Shown one piece after another: positions 1 through 5,251 of a DNA stretch of 5,345 nt. The notes beneath the pieces were generated by a model. It worked only from the letters and a program-made list of their open reading frames with translations, was not told the DNA's origin and did no database searches. The stretch's first letter is position 1, and each line of letters begins with the position of its first letter. The translations under genes and the position numbers were made by a program. Location of the stretch: contig JASHRR010000320.1 in the NCBI GenBank assembly GCA_030037185.1, forward strand, positions 1 through 5,345. Direction: 5' to 3'. Source of the DNA: Xanthobacteraceae bacterium. Lineage in GTDB: Bacteria > Pseudomonadota > Alphaproteobacteria > Rhizobiales > Xanthobacteraceae.

Positions 1-732
1 GGGACCGACTTAATCGGGTCGAAGGTGGTAGAGAAGCTAAAGCAAAAGGGGCATGAGGCAATTGCCGCCGCGCCAAACACTGGCGTCAACACCATCACTG
101 GCGAGGGGCTCAAGGGGGCCATGGCCGGCGCGCAGGTGGTGATCGACCTTGCCGATTCGTCCTCATTTGAAGACAAGGCGGTACCGGAATTCTTCGAGAC
201 CTCTGGCCGCAACCTTCTCGCGGCGGAGGCCGAGGCCGGCGTCCGGCACCATGTCGCGCTATCCATCGTCGGAATCGATCGAACAGACAATAGCTATTTC
301 CGCGCCAAGGTCACCCGAGAGAAACTGATTAAGACCTCCGGCATCACCTATACCATCATCCGCTCGACCCAGTTTCTGGAATTCCTCGGCGGCATCGCCG
401 CTTTAGGTGCGGACGAAAACATTGTCAGGCTTTCGCCCGTCCTGTTCCAGCCCATCGCGGCGAACGACGTTGCTGCCATCGCTGCCGATGTGGCGCTCGC
501 CTCGCCGCGAAACGGCATCGTCGAGATCGCCGGCTCGCAACGAGCGCTGTTCAACGAAATCGTCGCCCGCTATCTGAAGGCGGTCGGCGACCCACGTAAG
601 GTCGTGAGCGACCCCGAGGCCCGATACTGGGGAGGCGGGGTCGAGGAGCACTCGCTCGTGCCGTTGGGCGAGGCGCGCGTCGGCCGCATCGCCTTCGGCG
701 AATGGCTCCGCCGCTCACGGGCAGCGGCCTGA
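1..732 (+). CDS. NmrA-like / atypical SDR NAD(P)-binding oxidoreductase, 5'-truncated by the window edge
   Basis: The reading frame is open from base 1 and reads GTDLIGSKVVEKLKQKGHEA, which is the end of a Rossmann glycine-rich loop and the following helix, so the true start lies about 10 codons upstream of the window. The GTG at 25 is therefore an internal Val, not the start. The 243 visible residues look like a full NmrA-like SDR of about 250 aa. Visible marks are a VVIDLADSSSFED segment after the third strand, the YFRAK (YxxxK) active-site motif with Tyr at 295-297 and Lys at 307-309, and a YTIIRSTQFLEF strand typical of the family. Such proteins are soluble cytoplasmic NAD(P)(H)-dependent reductases or redox sensors; the substrate cannot be told. 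Oddity: where relatives usually have GTGLIG, codon 7-9 is GAC (Asp) in place of the central Gly. The stop is 4 nt before the next gene, which suggests an operon. Family assignment is confident, exact function is not. Confidence 0.88.
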   Translation, partial: GTDLIGSKVVEKLKQKGHEAIAAAPNTGVNTITGEGLKGAMAGAQVVIDLADSSSFEDKAVPEFFETSGRNLLAAEAEAGVRHHVALSIVGIDRTDNSYFRAKVTREKLIKTSGITYTIIRSTQFLEFLGGIAALGADENIVRLSPVLFQPIAANDVAAIAADVALASPRNGIVEIAGSQRALFNEIVARYLKAVGDPRKVVSDPEARYWGGGVEEHSLVPLGEARVGRIAFGEWLRRSRAAA

Positions 733-736
733 TCGC

Positions 737-1651
737 ATGAGAGTCCTGCTGGCGGGGGCGACTGGGGCTATCGGACGCCAATTGATTGGCGGTCTGAAAC
801 GACACGGACACCGTGTATTTGGCTTTGCGCGTTCACCGGAATCGGCGCGCACGCTGGCTGAGATGGCCGTCGAGGGTTTGATCGGCGATGCTCGCGATGC
901 GTCCGCGCTCCAGGGCGCGATTGCGCGCGTTCGCGCTGATGCTGTCATTAATGAGCTGACCTCACTGCCACGGCGTTACACTCCGGCGGAGATGAAGGCT
1001 GCCGCGCAACGCGACAGTGGGGTCCGCAGGGAAGGAAACATCAACCTTTTGGCAGGAATGCGCGAGAGCGGTGTGCGCCGCTACGTCCTACAGGCTTCGG
1101 GATTCCTCTATGCACCCGGTCCAGGGTTGGCTGACGAATCATCGCCTCTGGCTGTTGATGCTTCACCCGGCGTCGCCGCAAGCGCTCGCACTTACCTTGA
1201 ACTCGAATCGGCCGCCTTTCGTGCATCGGAAATAGACTGCGTCGCGATGCGTTACGGATTCTTTTACGGACCGGGCACCTGGTACACTAACGCCGGTGAT
1301 ATGGGCGAGCAGGTGCGCCGGCAGAAGGTGCCGGTCATCGGCGCTGGCCAGGGCGTGTCAAGCTTCGTTCATATCGAGGACGCGGCATCCGCTACAATCG
1401 CGGCGCTCGAATGTGCTCCGGGCATCTACAACATTGTTGACGACGACCCGAGCAAGCAGTGCGTTTGGCTGCCGGCGTTCGCACGCGCTTGCGGGGCGCC
1501 GGAACCGCTTCAGATCACCGAGCAGGAAGCTCTGGCGACTTCTGGCGCCGACAGCGTCTACTACGCGACGCGCCCGCGTGGCGCCTCCAACGAGAAGGCC
1601 CGACACGAACTCAATTTCCGCCCCCGCCCGCTCGAATGGCTCCAGACGTGA
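737..1651 (+). CDS. NAD-dependent epimerase/dehydratase-like oxidoreductase (atypical/extended SDR)
   Basis: This 304-aa protein opens with MRVLLAGATGAIGRQLIGGL, a complete Rossmann loop GATGAIG at residues 7-13. Later family marks are YVLQASGFLYAPG (116-128), the RYGFFYGPGTWY strand-loop (172-183), SSFVHIEDAASA (208-219) as in epimerase-type SDRs, and a C-terminal RPRPLEWL. The position of the usual YxxxK reads YLELE (Tyr153, Glu157), so the catalytic Lys is replaced. This is seen in atypical SDRs and makes the chemistry uncertain. Length fits the family. The ATG is 4 nt after the preceding stop with no strong Shine-Dalgarno sequence, so translation is probably coupled to the upstream SDR gene. 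The pair probably acts in one cytoplasmic redox pathway; substrate unknown. No clear terminator follows. Confidence 0.87.
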   Translation: MRVLLAGATGAIGRQLIGGLKRHGHRVFGFARSPESARTLAEMAVEGLIGDARDASALQGAIARVRADAVINELTSLPRRYTPAEMKAAAQRDSGVRREGNINLLAGMRESGVRRYVLQASGFLYAPGPGLADESSPLAVDASPGVAASARTYLELESAAFRASEIDCVAMRYGFFYGPGTWYTNAGDMGEQVRRQKVPVIGAGQGVSSFVHIEDAASATIAALECAPGIYNIVDDDPSKQCVWLPAFARACGAPEPLQITEQEALATSGADSVYYATRPRGASNEKARHELNFRPRPLEWLQT

Positions 1652-1732
1652 GCCGTCCTCTGGAGGCCGATCGTGCAGTCCAGAAAACGATCCACTCACG
1701 CTTACGGAGCGGCGCCAACTACGCCGCGGAGG

Positions 1733-1766
1733 CTCGTACATTGGTAAGCCTCGTGCATTGGTAAGC
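1733..1766. repeat. 17-bp tandem duplication (two head-to-tail copies, one mismatch)
   Basis: CTCGTACATTGGTAAGC (1733-1749) is followed directly by CTCGTGCATTGGTAAGC (1750-1766); only position 6 differs (A/G). It lies in the gene-free stretch after the SDR operon and before the mobile-element remnants. It looks like a replication-slippage or repair duplication; a paired protein-binding site is possible but has no support beyond the repeat itself. Confidence 0.85.
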
Positions 1767-1814
1767 GAAGGACCAGTCTTCGAAACAGACGTGAGAGCAC
1801 ACCCACGTAGAGGA

Positions 1815-1837
1815 GTTGGGTCGGCAGGCGACCCAGC
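1815..1837. other. Perfect hairpin / inverted repeat in the gene-free stretch 1652-1837
   Basis: TGGGTCG (1817-1823) and CGACCCA (1829-1835) are exact inverted copies around the 5-nt loop GCAGG. A wobble and a G-C pair extend the stem to 9 bp (1815-1823 with 1829-1837). No T-run follows on either strand, so it is not a canonical intrinsic terminator. It may mark the boundary of the decayed element to its right or be an operator. The rest of 1652-1837 holds the 17-bp duplication and nothing else I can support. Confidence 0.6.
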
Positions 1838-2146
1838 GTGTCCCGAGCGAGATACCGCCGCCCGGCACTATCATGTGGACGTGCGGATGGTGGAACCAAC
1901 GACCACAATACCCTGAGCGCCGATAATGCAGATGTTCAGGTCTTCCACCCCTTTCACCCGCTTCATGGTGTTACGCTGCGAATTGTTCGCAGACCGAAGC
2001 GAGGAGACGGGGCGGTCTGTGTCATGGATCCAGCCGGGAGGAGACTGAAGATTCCCGTCTGGATGCTGTTGCCGGAGTGTGCCGAAATCACGATCTCCCA
2101 ACAACCGCACCTCGGTCAGCAAGCCCTGAGCATGCGAAGAAAGTGG
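1838..2146 (+). pseudogene. Fragment resembling DUF5372-type protein (FHPFHPLHG motif), 3' end lost
   Basis: The frame open from GTG 1838 contains VFHPFHPLHGVTLRIVRR (about 1940-1993), then AVCVMDPAGRRLKIPVWM and ISQQPHLGQQALS (up to about 2131). The HPFHPLxG start and the DxxGRRLxIPxWM stretch recall, from memory, DUF5372 family proteins, small proteins of unknown function often found next to recombinases. No good start codon sits just before the motif; the residues before it (1838-1920) do not look like part of the family. After about 2131 the likeness stops and the next recognisable sequence, in another frame, is the integrase remnant. The frame stays open to 2332, but that tail is only the integrase region read out of frame. 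I read it as a truncated relic; it could still be expressed as a small protein. Family assignment moderate, decay inferred. Confidence 0.5.
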
Positions 2147-2148
2147 CT

Positions 2149-3005
2149 CTCGGCACGCTTCAATCGCTGTGGGAGCGATACCGCCAAACGACGGCCTGGA
2201 CCGCCCTTTCACTCGCAACGAGGCGCCAGCGCGAAAACATCATGCAAGGCGTGCTCAAACAATCCGGCCACAAGCAGGCGGCCGCAATCAAGCGCCAGCA
2301 TGTCGTTGCTGGTCGCGACCGGCGTACGCTAGCGCAAGGTCGCTTATTTTCCTCGACGCGATGCGCGGTCTATTTCGTTGGGCAGTCGATGTTGGCCATA
2401 TGAAGACTGATCCCACCGCCGGCATCAAAAACCCGGCGCGGCCGAAGACTGGTGGATTTCCGGCATGGACCGAGGACGATCTCGAACGGTACGAGGCGTA
2501 CTGGCCGATTGGCACTAAAGAGCGCGTCTGGCTCGCCGTGCTGCTTTACACCGGACTGCGGCGAGGCGATGCGGCGCAACTTTGGCGCCAGCACTGTCGC
2601 GACGGCGTCCCGACGATCCGGACCGAAAAGACCGGCGTGACCGTCACCATTCTGATTCTGCCAGCCCTCAGCGAAATTCTGCGGGCTGGGCCCCTTGCCT
2701 TTATCTGTGGGGAGAATGGCGGGGCCGGTCACAAAGGAATCCTTTGGCAACGCGTTTCGAGACGCTTGCAATGCCGCCGGCATAAGGAGTCAGCCACATG
2801 GCATATGCAAGATCGGCGCGACAAGGCCAGCAGACAAAGGCGCCAACGTCGCGGAGCTGGAAGCCATCTTCGGCTGGCAGGGCTTGGTATGGTCTCGCTT
2901 TACACCCGCGCAGCCGACAGGATATCCAAGCTCGACAGAACGCCGAGTGAACAATCTATTCCCGCACCTCTCGGCAAGGTGCGGGGGGGCAGGACGAGAA
3001 CATAA
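2149..3005 (+). pseudogene. Tyrosine recombinase / phage-type integrase pseudogene with at least three frameshifts
   Basis: Integrase sequence runs through alternating frames. Frame 1 from about 2149 gives GTLQSLWERYRQTTAWTALS and RRQRENIMQGVLKQSGHKQA, the core-binding domain. Frame 3 from about 2335 gives FLDAMRGLFRWAVD, WPIGTKERVWLAVLLYTGLR and RTEKTGVTV. Frame 1 from about 2722 gives VTKESFGNAFRDACNAAGI and VAELEAIFGWQG. Frame 3 from about 2885 gives MVSLYTRAADR and SIPAPLGKVRGG up to TAA at 3003-3005. The shifts are a net -1 (2325-2345), a +1 at a G-run (2717-2725) and a -1 (2879-2889); the first two cancel. Catalytic residues still visible are box I Arg (2559-2561), the beta-hairpin Lys (2628-2630), His of HxxR (2797-2799), Trp of FGW (2875-2877) and nucleophile Tyr (2901-2903). 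The second catalytic Arg is Cys (TGC 2806-2808). The usual N-terminal arm-binding part, roughly 80 aa, is missing. Intact relatives catalyse strand exchange at att sites; this copy cannot. Confidence 0.9.
2961..2985. other. Strong 9-bp hairpin at the 3' end of the integrase remnant
   Basis: CCCGCACCT (2961-2969) and AGGTGCGGG (2977-2985) are perfect inverted copies around the 7-nt loop CTCGGCA. The hairpin lies inside the last 45 nt of the integrase reading frame and is followed by more G, not by T, so it is not a standard terminator. It could be an att-adjacent recombinase site, an mRNA 3'-end stabiliser, or simply the codons for the SIPAPLGKVR tail. Confidence 0.6.
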
Positions 3006-3108
3006 GTGATTTCAATTGCTTAATTTTGCGCTGGTGCGGTCGAGAGGACACCGCCTATCGTCGGCCAACTAACTGTATTTGCTAGGTAATTCCAGGCTAG
3101 CCTTTTGC

Positions 3109-3132
3109 GTTTTGTATCGGTGTTTTGTATCG
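3109..3132. repeat. Short direct repeat, 11 bp with a 13-bp period
   Basis: GTTTTGTATCG occurs at 3109-3119 and again at 3122-3132, separated by GT. It sits in the low-GC gap (3006-3185) after the integrase remnant, where no gene is supported. It could be a small slippage duplication or a paired binding site. Confidence 0.6.
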
Positions 3133-3185
3133 AAATCAACCCCGCCAGTCCGCCGCATTTCGTGCTGATCTTCCCGCCATGCAGG

Positions 3186-3344
3186 ATGCGCCTGTCAAAT
3201 GGTGACTATCCGGTCAATTGGTTTCGTTATGAACCGGCTCGCGATAAGCTCACGCTAGACCAGAGCAGGGTGATCATCGATGCGGCGGCGATCATGTGCC
3301 AGACGGGATGTGAGAGACTGGTGGCAGAAATGGACAGTCGATAA
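3186..3344 (+). CDS. Doubtful short hypothetical protein (52 aa)
   Basis: From ATG 3186 the frame encodes MRLSNGDYPVNWFRYEPARD and continues to ERLVAEMDSR. I do not recognise it. The composition is protein-like (mixed charged and hydrophobic, not the Arg-rich look of shadow frames). It ends 35 nt inside the 5' end of the membrane-protein gene when that gene is started at GTG 3310, which would permit translational coupling. There is no convincing Shine-Dalgarno sequence. It could also be untranslated leader. The frame is open further upstream to a TTG at 3105, but that part looks unconvincing. Confidence 0.22.
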   Translation: MRLSNGDYPVNWFRYEPARDKLTLDQSRVIIDAAAIMCQTGCERLVAEMDSR

Positions 3345-3774
3345 GCCAGCCGCGTTCGGTGACTGGCTGTGGATAGTGTTCGTCGTACAGTTTGCCGCTT
3401 TTCTTGATCGATTAACGCTTCGCCGTGTGTTGGAGATTTTCGCGATAGCGCTGCTCGCTTTGGTTTTCGTGCAAACGTTCCCAATCGATATGGCGTTTCT
3501 ATTTGCCGGCGACGTCCTCATGTATCTTGAAATCGTTACGTTTGCTTCGCTCGCTGCGGCGAACGTCCGTGTTAGAACATTGCTGCGCTACGTAGAGCAA
3601 TGGTCGAAGAACGCATGGAATGTGGCCACGAACGTAATCTACCGAATGGCGCTCCGGGCGCGAACAACGCGCCAGCGACGAATTAATAAACGCGTGTCGC
3701 AAACCGCTTGCCGTACGAAGGGCTCAAACGACGATGGCGCGGACGGTTGGGCGAGCGCCACCGCGTTTGCATAA
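3310..3774 (+). CDS. Small inner-membrane protein of unknown function
   Basis: Starting at GTG 3310, the 154-aa product opens with RDWWQKW and DKPAAFGDWLWIVFVVQFAA. Two likely membrane segments follow: about residues 39-57 (ending FAIALLALVFVQTFPI) and 61-84 (MAFLFAGDVLMYLEIVTFAS). The segment at 16-32 is amphipathic and may lie on or in the membrane. The C-terminal third is strongly basic (RARTTRQRRINKRV), then acidic and Gly/Ala-rich, and probably cytoplasmic by the positive-inside rule. It resembles, from memory, a family of small hypothetical membrane proteins in Bradyrhizobium with the same DKPAAFGDWLW opening; no function is known to me. An earlier in-frame start at 3280 adds Arg-rich residues that do not look native, so I prefer 3310, though its ribosome site is weak. 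The last 92 nt overlap the opposite-strand gene. Confidence 0.62.
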   Translation: MRDWWQKWTVDKPAAFGDWLWIVFVVQFAAFLDRLTLRRVLEIFAIALLALVFVQTFPIDMAFLFAGDVLMYLEIVTFASLAAANVRVRTLLRYVEQWSKNAWNVATNVIYRMALRARTTRQRRINKRVSQTACRTKGSNDDGADGWASATAFA

Positions 3775-3892
3775 CCTTCTTTACCGAGCAGCCCACAGAG
3801 ACGGCAACGGTGGGCTTCGATAGGGGAGCTATTGGGGCGGCATTAACCGCCGTGGTCGCGAGGATGGCAAGAAGAAAGAAGATAAGTCGCAT
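3683..3892 (-). CDS. Small secreted/periplasmic protein with cleavable signal peptide
   Basis: The 69-aa product begins MRLIFFLLAILATTAVNA, a textbook signal peptide (Arg2, hydrophobic core 3-15, cleavage after Ala18), and the mature part starts APIAPLSKPTVAVSVGCS. The start is well supported: GGAGG (complement of 3898-3902) lies 5 nt before the ATG. The APxAPL...VGC opening recalls the small secreted proteins of Bradyrhizobium with a GCG...CRPN-type motif, but here the motif reads VGCSVKK and the remaining residues are Arg-rich and unlike that family. The 3' half may therefore be frameshifted or degenerate. Mature protein about 51 aa with one Cys (35). It would be exported to the periplasm by Sec. 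Gene type is confident at the 5' end; function unknown. Its tail overlaps the membrane-protein gene on the other strand, and a palindromic site lies 59 nt upstream of its start. Confidence 0.6.
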   Translation of the reverse strand: MRLIFFLLAILATTAVNAAPIAPLSKPTVAVSVGCSVKKVMQTRWRSPNRPRHRRLSPSYGKRFATRVY

Positions 3893-3950
3893 GTGAACCT
3901 CCGACTTGTGGAAGCCGGATTAGTTTTCTCGCAGCAGCGGATTTGTAAAT

Positions 3951-3992
3951 TGAGTCACTTTGACTCACGTTATACTGGTTGCGTGTGACTCA
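3951..3992. promoter_or_regulatory. Palindromic operator candidate TGAGTCA-N3-TGACTCA with a third half-site
   Basis: TGAGTCA (3951-3957) and TGACTCA (3961-3967) form a perfect 17-bp palindrome with centre CTT. TGACTCA recurs at 3986-3992, 25 bp after the second copy. The palindrome lies upstream of the secreted-protein gene; on that strand a TTTACA (-35-like, 3949 to 3944) begins right next to it, but a matching -10 (ACTAAT, 3924 to 3919) is 19 bp away and weak. On the + strand TTGAGT (3950-3955) and TATACT (3971-3976) are only 15 bp apart. The layout fits a dimeric regulator binding near a promoter. Regulator identity unknown. Confidence 0.5.
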
Positions 3993-4250
3993 TTTGCTGC
4001 ATCCATCGCGCGTTTTGGGAGCCACGCGGCCAGCGCGGATCGCGTGGGCGCTATCGATGATTGGGCAGCCTCGGGACACTCTTATTGCAGAGATCGTACG
4101 GCCCGGGCCGGCTATCGTCACCGCGACTCATCGCATTCGTCACCGCAACAAGGAGCCTGCGACTGTCTCAATGTGCCTACAGCCCCGCAATACGTGCACT
4201 TTTCCGAGCCACATCTTTAGCATCGTTAGCGTCTGCAGCTATTTATTGCA
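3993..4250. other. Gene-free stretch with two GC-rich inverted repeats
   Basis: No frame here looks like a protein family I know, and none has a convincing start site. Two inverted repeats stand out: CCACGCG (4022-4028) with CGCGTGG (4041-4047), a 7-bp stem around a 12-nt loop, and a perfect 12-bp palindrome CGGCCCGGGCCG at 4099-4110. Neither is followed by a T-run. No tRNA or rRNA signature was seen. It may be decayed coding sequence or long leader for the downstream gene. Confidence 0.45.
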
Positions 4251-4279
4251 TTGATCTTGAATGATACTTGGCCTCTACT
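4251..4279 (+). promoter_or_regulatory. Possible sigma-70-type promoter for the zinc-ribbon gene
   Basis: TTGATC (4251-4256) and TCTACT (4274-4279) are separated by exactly 17 bp; each matches 4 of 6 consensus bases. Transcription would start near 4286, so an ATG at 4261 would lie inside the promoter. This supports a start at 4330 or 4351. Weak matches, so low confidence. Confidence 0.25.
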
Positions 4280-4329
4280 TTGGACAAGCAACAGGGCGGT
4301 GCGGCGATGGTGCGAGCAGGGCGCATGCA

Positions 4330-4824
4330 ATGTCCAAGAAGTCCAATAACATGAAGATCGTTGGTCTCGACGGTCCTCCATGTCCTCGGTGTGGTTGCCC
4401 GACCGAAATACGAGAGCACGAGCGGATCACCGAGAAGGAATTGGCCAAGCCGTTCTATTACAGCCGGTGGTACATCTGCCGAAACCGGGACTGCACGACG
4501 ACAAACATCATGCCGCAAGAGTTCAAGGTGTGGAACGAGAACAAAGCACGGCGCCCTGACGACGTGGTGACGACGCCGACCAAGCGCCCCGACAGTGGCG
4601 AAGGGCAGGTCCACTATGTCGCTTCAAATAAAGCTTCCTCGCCGCCTATCAAATCCAGTGCTGTCTTCGTGAAAAAGGGGTTCAAAGCCTCCCTCTGTTT
4701 AGAGTGTCCACAGATCGACTTAATTCCTGACAATGAGGACCACCGACCATGCACGCTCTGTGGTGCGAAGCCTACTCAAACGCGCCTTATCATAGCGGGA
4801 AGAATAAGAGCGTGTGTGGGCTGA
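4330..4824 (+). CDS. Zinc-ribbon protein of unknown function with two Cys clusters
   Basis: The 164-aa product carries CPRCGCPTEIREHE (Cys18, Cys21, Cys23) paired with FYYSRWYICRNRDC (Cys50, Cys55), a zinc-ribbon layout, followed by TTTNIMPQEFKVWNENKARR. This block resembles, from memory, short hypothetical zinc-ribbon proteins of rhizobia with a CPxCGxPTxIREH...FYYSRW...MPxxFKVWN pattern. A Ser/Pro/Lys-rich linker (75-116) leads to a second cluster, CLEC (123-126) and CTLC (141-144), spaced C-x2-C-x14-C-x2-C, which could bind a second zinc. The frame is open from ATG 4261, but that codon lies within the candidate promoter and lacks a ribosome site; ATG 4330 or 4351 is more likely. It is cytoplasmic by sequence (no signal peptide or membrane segment). 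The extended C-terminal part is beyond what I expect for the family and may be an added domain. Role (nucleic-acid or protein binding) is inference. Confidence 0.68.
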   Translation: MSKKSNNMKIVGLDGPPCPRCGCPTEIREHERITEKELAKPFYYSRWYICRNRDCTTTNIMPQEFKVWNENKARRPDDVVTTPTKRPDSGEGQVHYVASNKASSPPIKSSAVFVKKGFKASLCLECPQIDLIPDNEDHRPCTLCGAKPTQTRLIIAGRIRACVG

Positions 4825-4863
4825 ACTTCCCCTGCTGCCAAACGGAATGCCTCGCCGGAGTCC

Positions 4864-5150
4864 TAGGAGAGTCACTGGTGCGTTTTATGGGCTGGCCGCC
4901 ACCTACGAAGGTGAAAAGCCTGTCAGTGACTCTCCTACAGGCCCTGGAGGCATTTGCCGTGCAAGGGGTGGTCCAGGCTTGTCCCGTGCCGAGAGGGACA
5001 GCACCAGGTATTCTACCCAGCAGCATCGGAGCGGGAGGCCCGTACTCCTATTGCTCGTATGCGGTGCCGAGACCAACCTATTGTGCCCATTGGGTGATCG
5101 AGCCACTACTTCTAGCGTCGGGAGAGCCTAAGGGACGTCGTGTTCCTTGG
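4864..5150 (+). ncRNA. Candidate structured RNA region (dense hairpins, possible pseudoknot)
   Basis: No protein family is recognisable here, but paired segments are frequent. They are CACCT-ACGA-AGGTG (4900-4913); GCCTGT/ACAGGC (4918-4923 with 4937-4942, 13-nt loop); TTGTCCC/GGGACAG (4979-4985 with 4995-5001, one wobble); GGAGCGGG/CCCG-TA-CTCC (5028-5035 with 5039-5048); and CTAAGGGAC/GTTCCTTGG (5128-5136 with 5142-5150, two wobbles). The loop of the second hairpin is the perfect complement of AGGAGAGTCACTG (4865-4877), so either a pseudoknot or an alternative stem can form. That 13-mer ends directly before GTGCG (4878-4882), the usual first bases of a group II intron, whose 5' exon pairs with an intron loop. 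However, the pairing loop is far closer to the GTGCG, and the pairing more continuous, than in known group II introns, and I see no domain V. The + strand is assumed only from that reading. Structured nature is supported; identity is not. Confidence 0.35.
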
Positions 5151-5205
5151 TAGACCAATGATATCAATGCTTAGATGATTATCACGGGGGATACGGATTG
5201 ACTGG

Positions 5206-5244
5206 ACGAGGGGCGACTTACGCGCGCCAACGGCCACCCCTCGT
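5206..5244. repeat. Inverted repeat, 8-bp stem with 23-nt loop
   Basis: ACGAGGGG (5206-5213) and CCCCTCGT (5237-5244) are exact inverted copies; the arms can be read as 10 bp with one mismatch. There is no T-run after it. The stretch 5151-5251 otherwise holds no gene or signal I can support. Confidence 0.5.
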
Positions 5245-5251
5245 ACCAAAA

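Noticed and set aside
1755..1800. tRNA-like stretch with TTCGAAA resembling a T-loop
   Set aside because: Five-bp T-stem and acceptor stem cannot be formed, and no anticodon arm or CCA-proximal pairing is present.
1296..1916. Plus-strand open frame of 206 aa overlapping the second SDR gene
   Set aside because: Arg/Ser/Pro-rich out-of-frame reading of a well-supported gene; no ribosome site or family.
2370..2783. Minus-strand open frame of 137 aa
   Set aside because: Antisense of the integrase remnant, which accounts for the sequence.
4099..4110. 12-bp palindrome CGGCCCGGGCCG
   Set aside because: Self-complementary GC runs are common in GC-rich DNA; no associated signal, so not treated as a finding.
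3979..4254. Plus-strand open frame of 91 aa starting at TTG after the palindrome
   Set aside because: Weak start codon, no ribosome site, no recognisable family, and competing frames of similar length.
4243..4614. Minus-strand open frame of 123 aa
   Set aside because: Antisense shadow of the zinc-ribbon gene, whose Cys motifs are on the + strand.
4749..5153. Long + strand open frame (134 aa) and a second one at 4814-5131
   Set aside because: Composition is not protein-like, no family recognised, and the sequence is dominated by inverted repeats.
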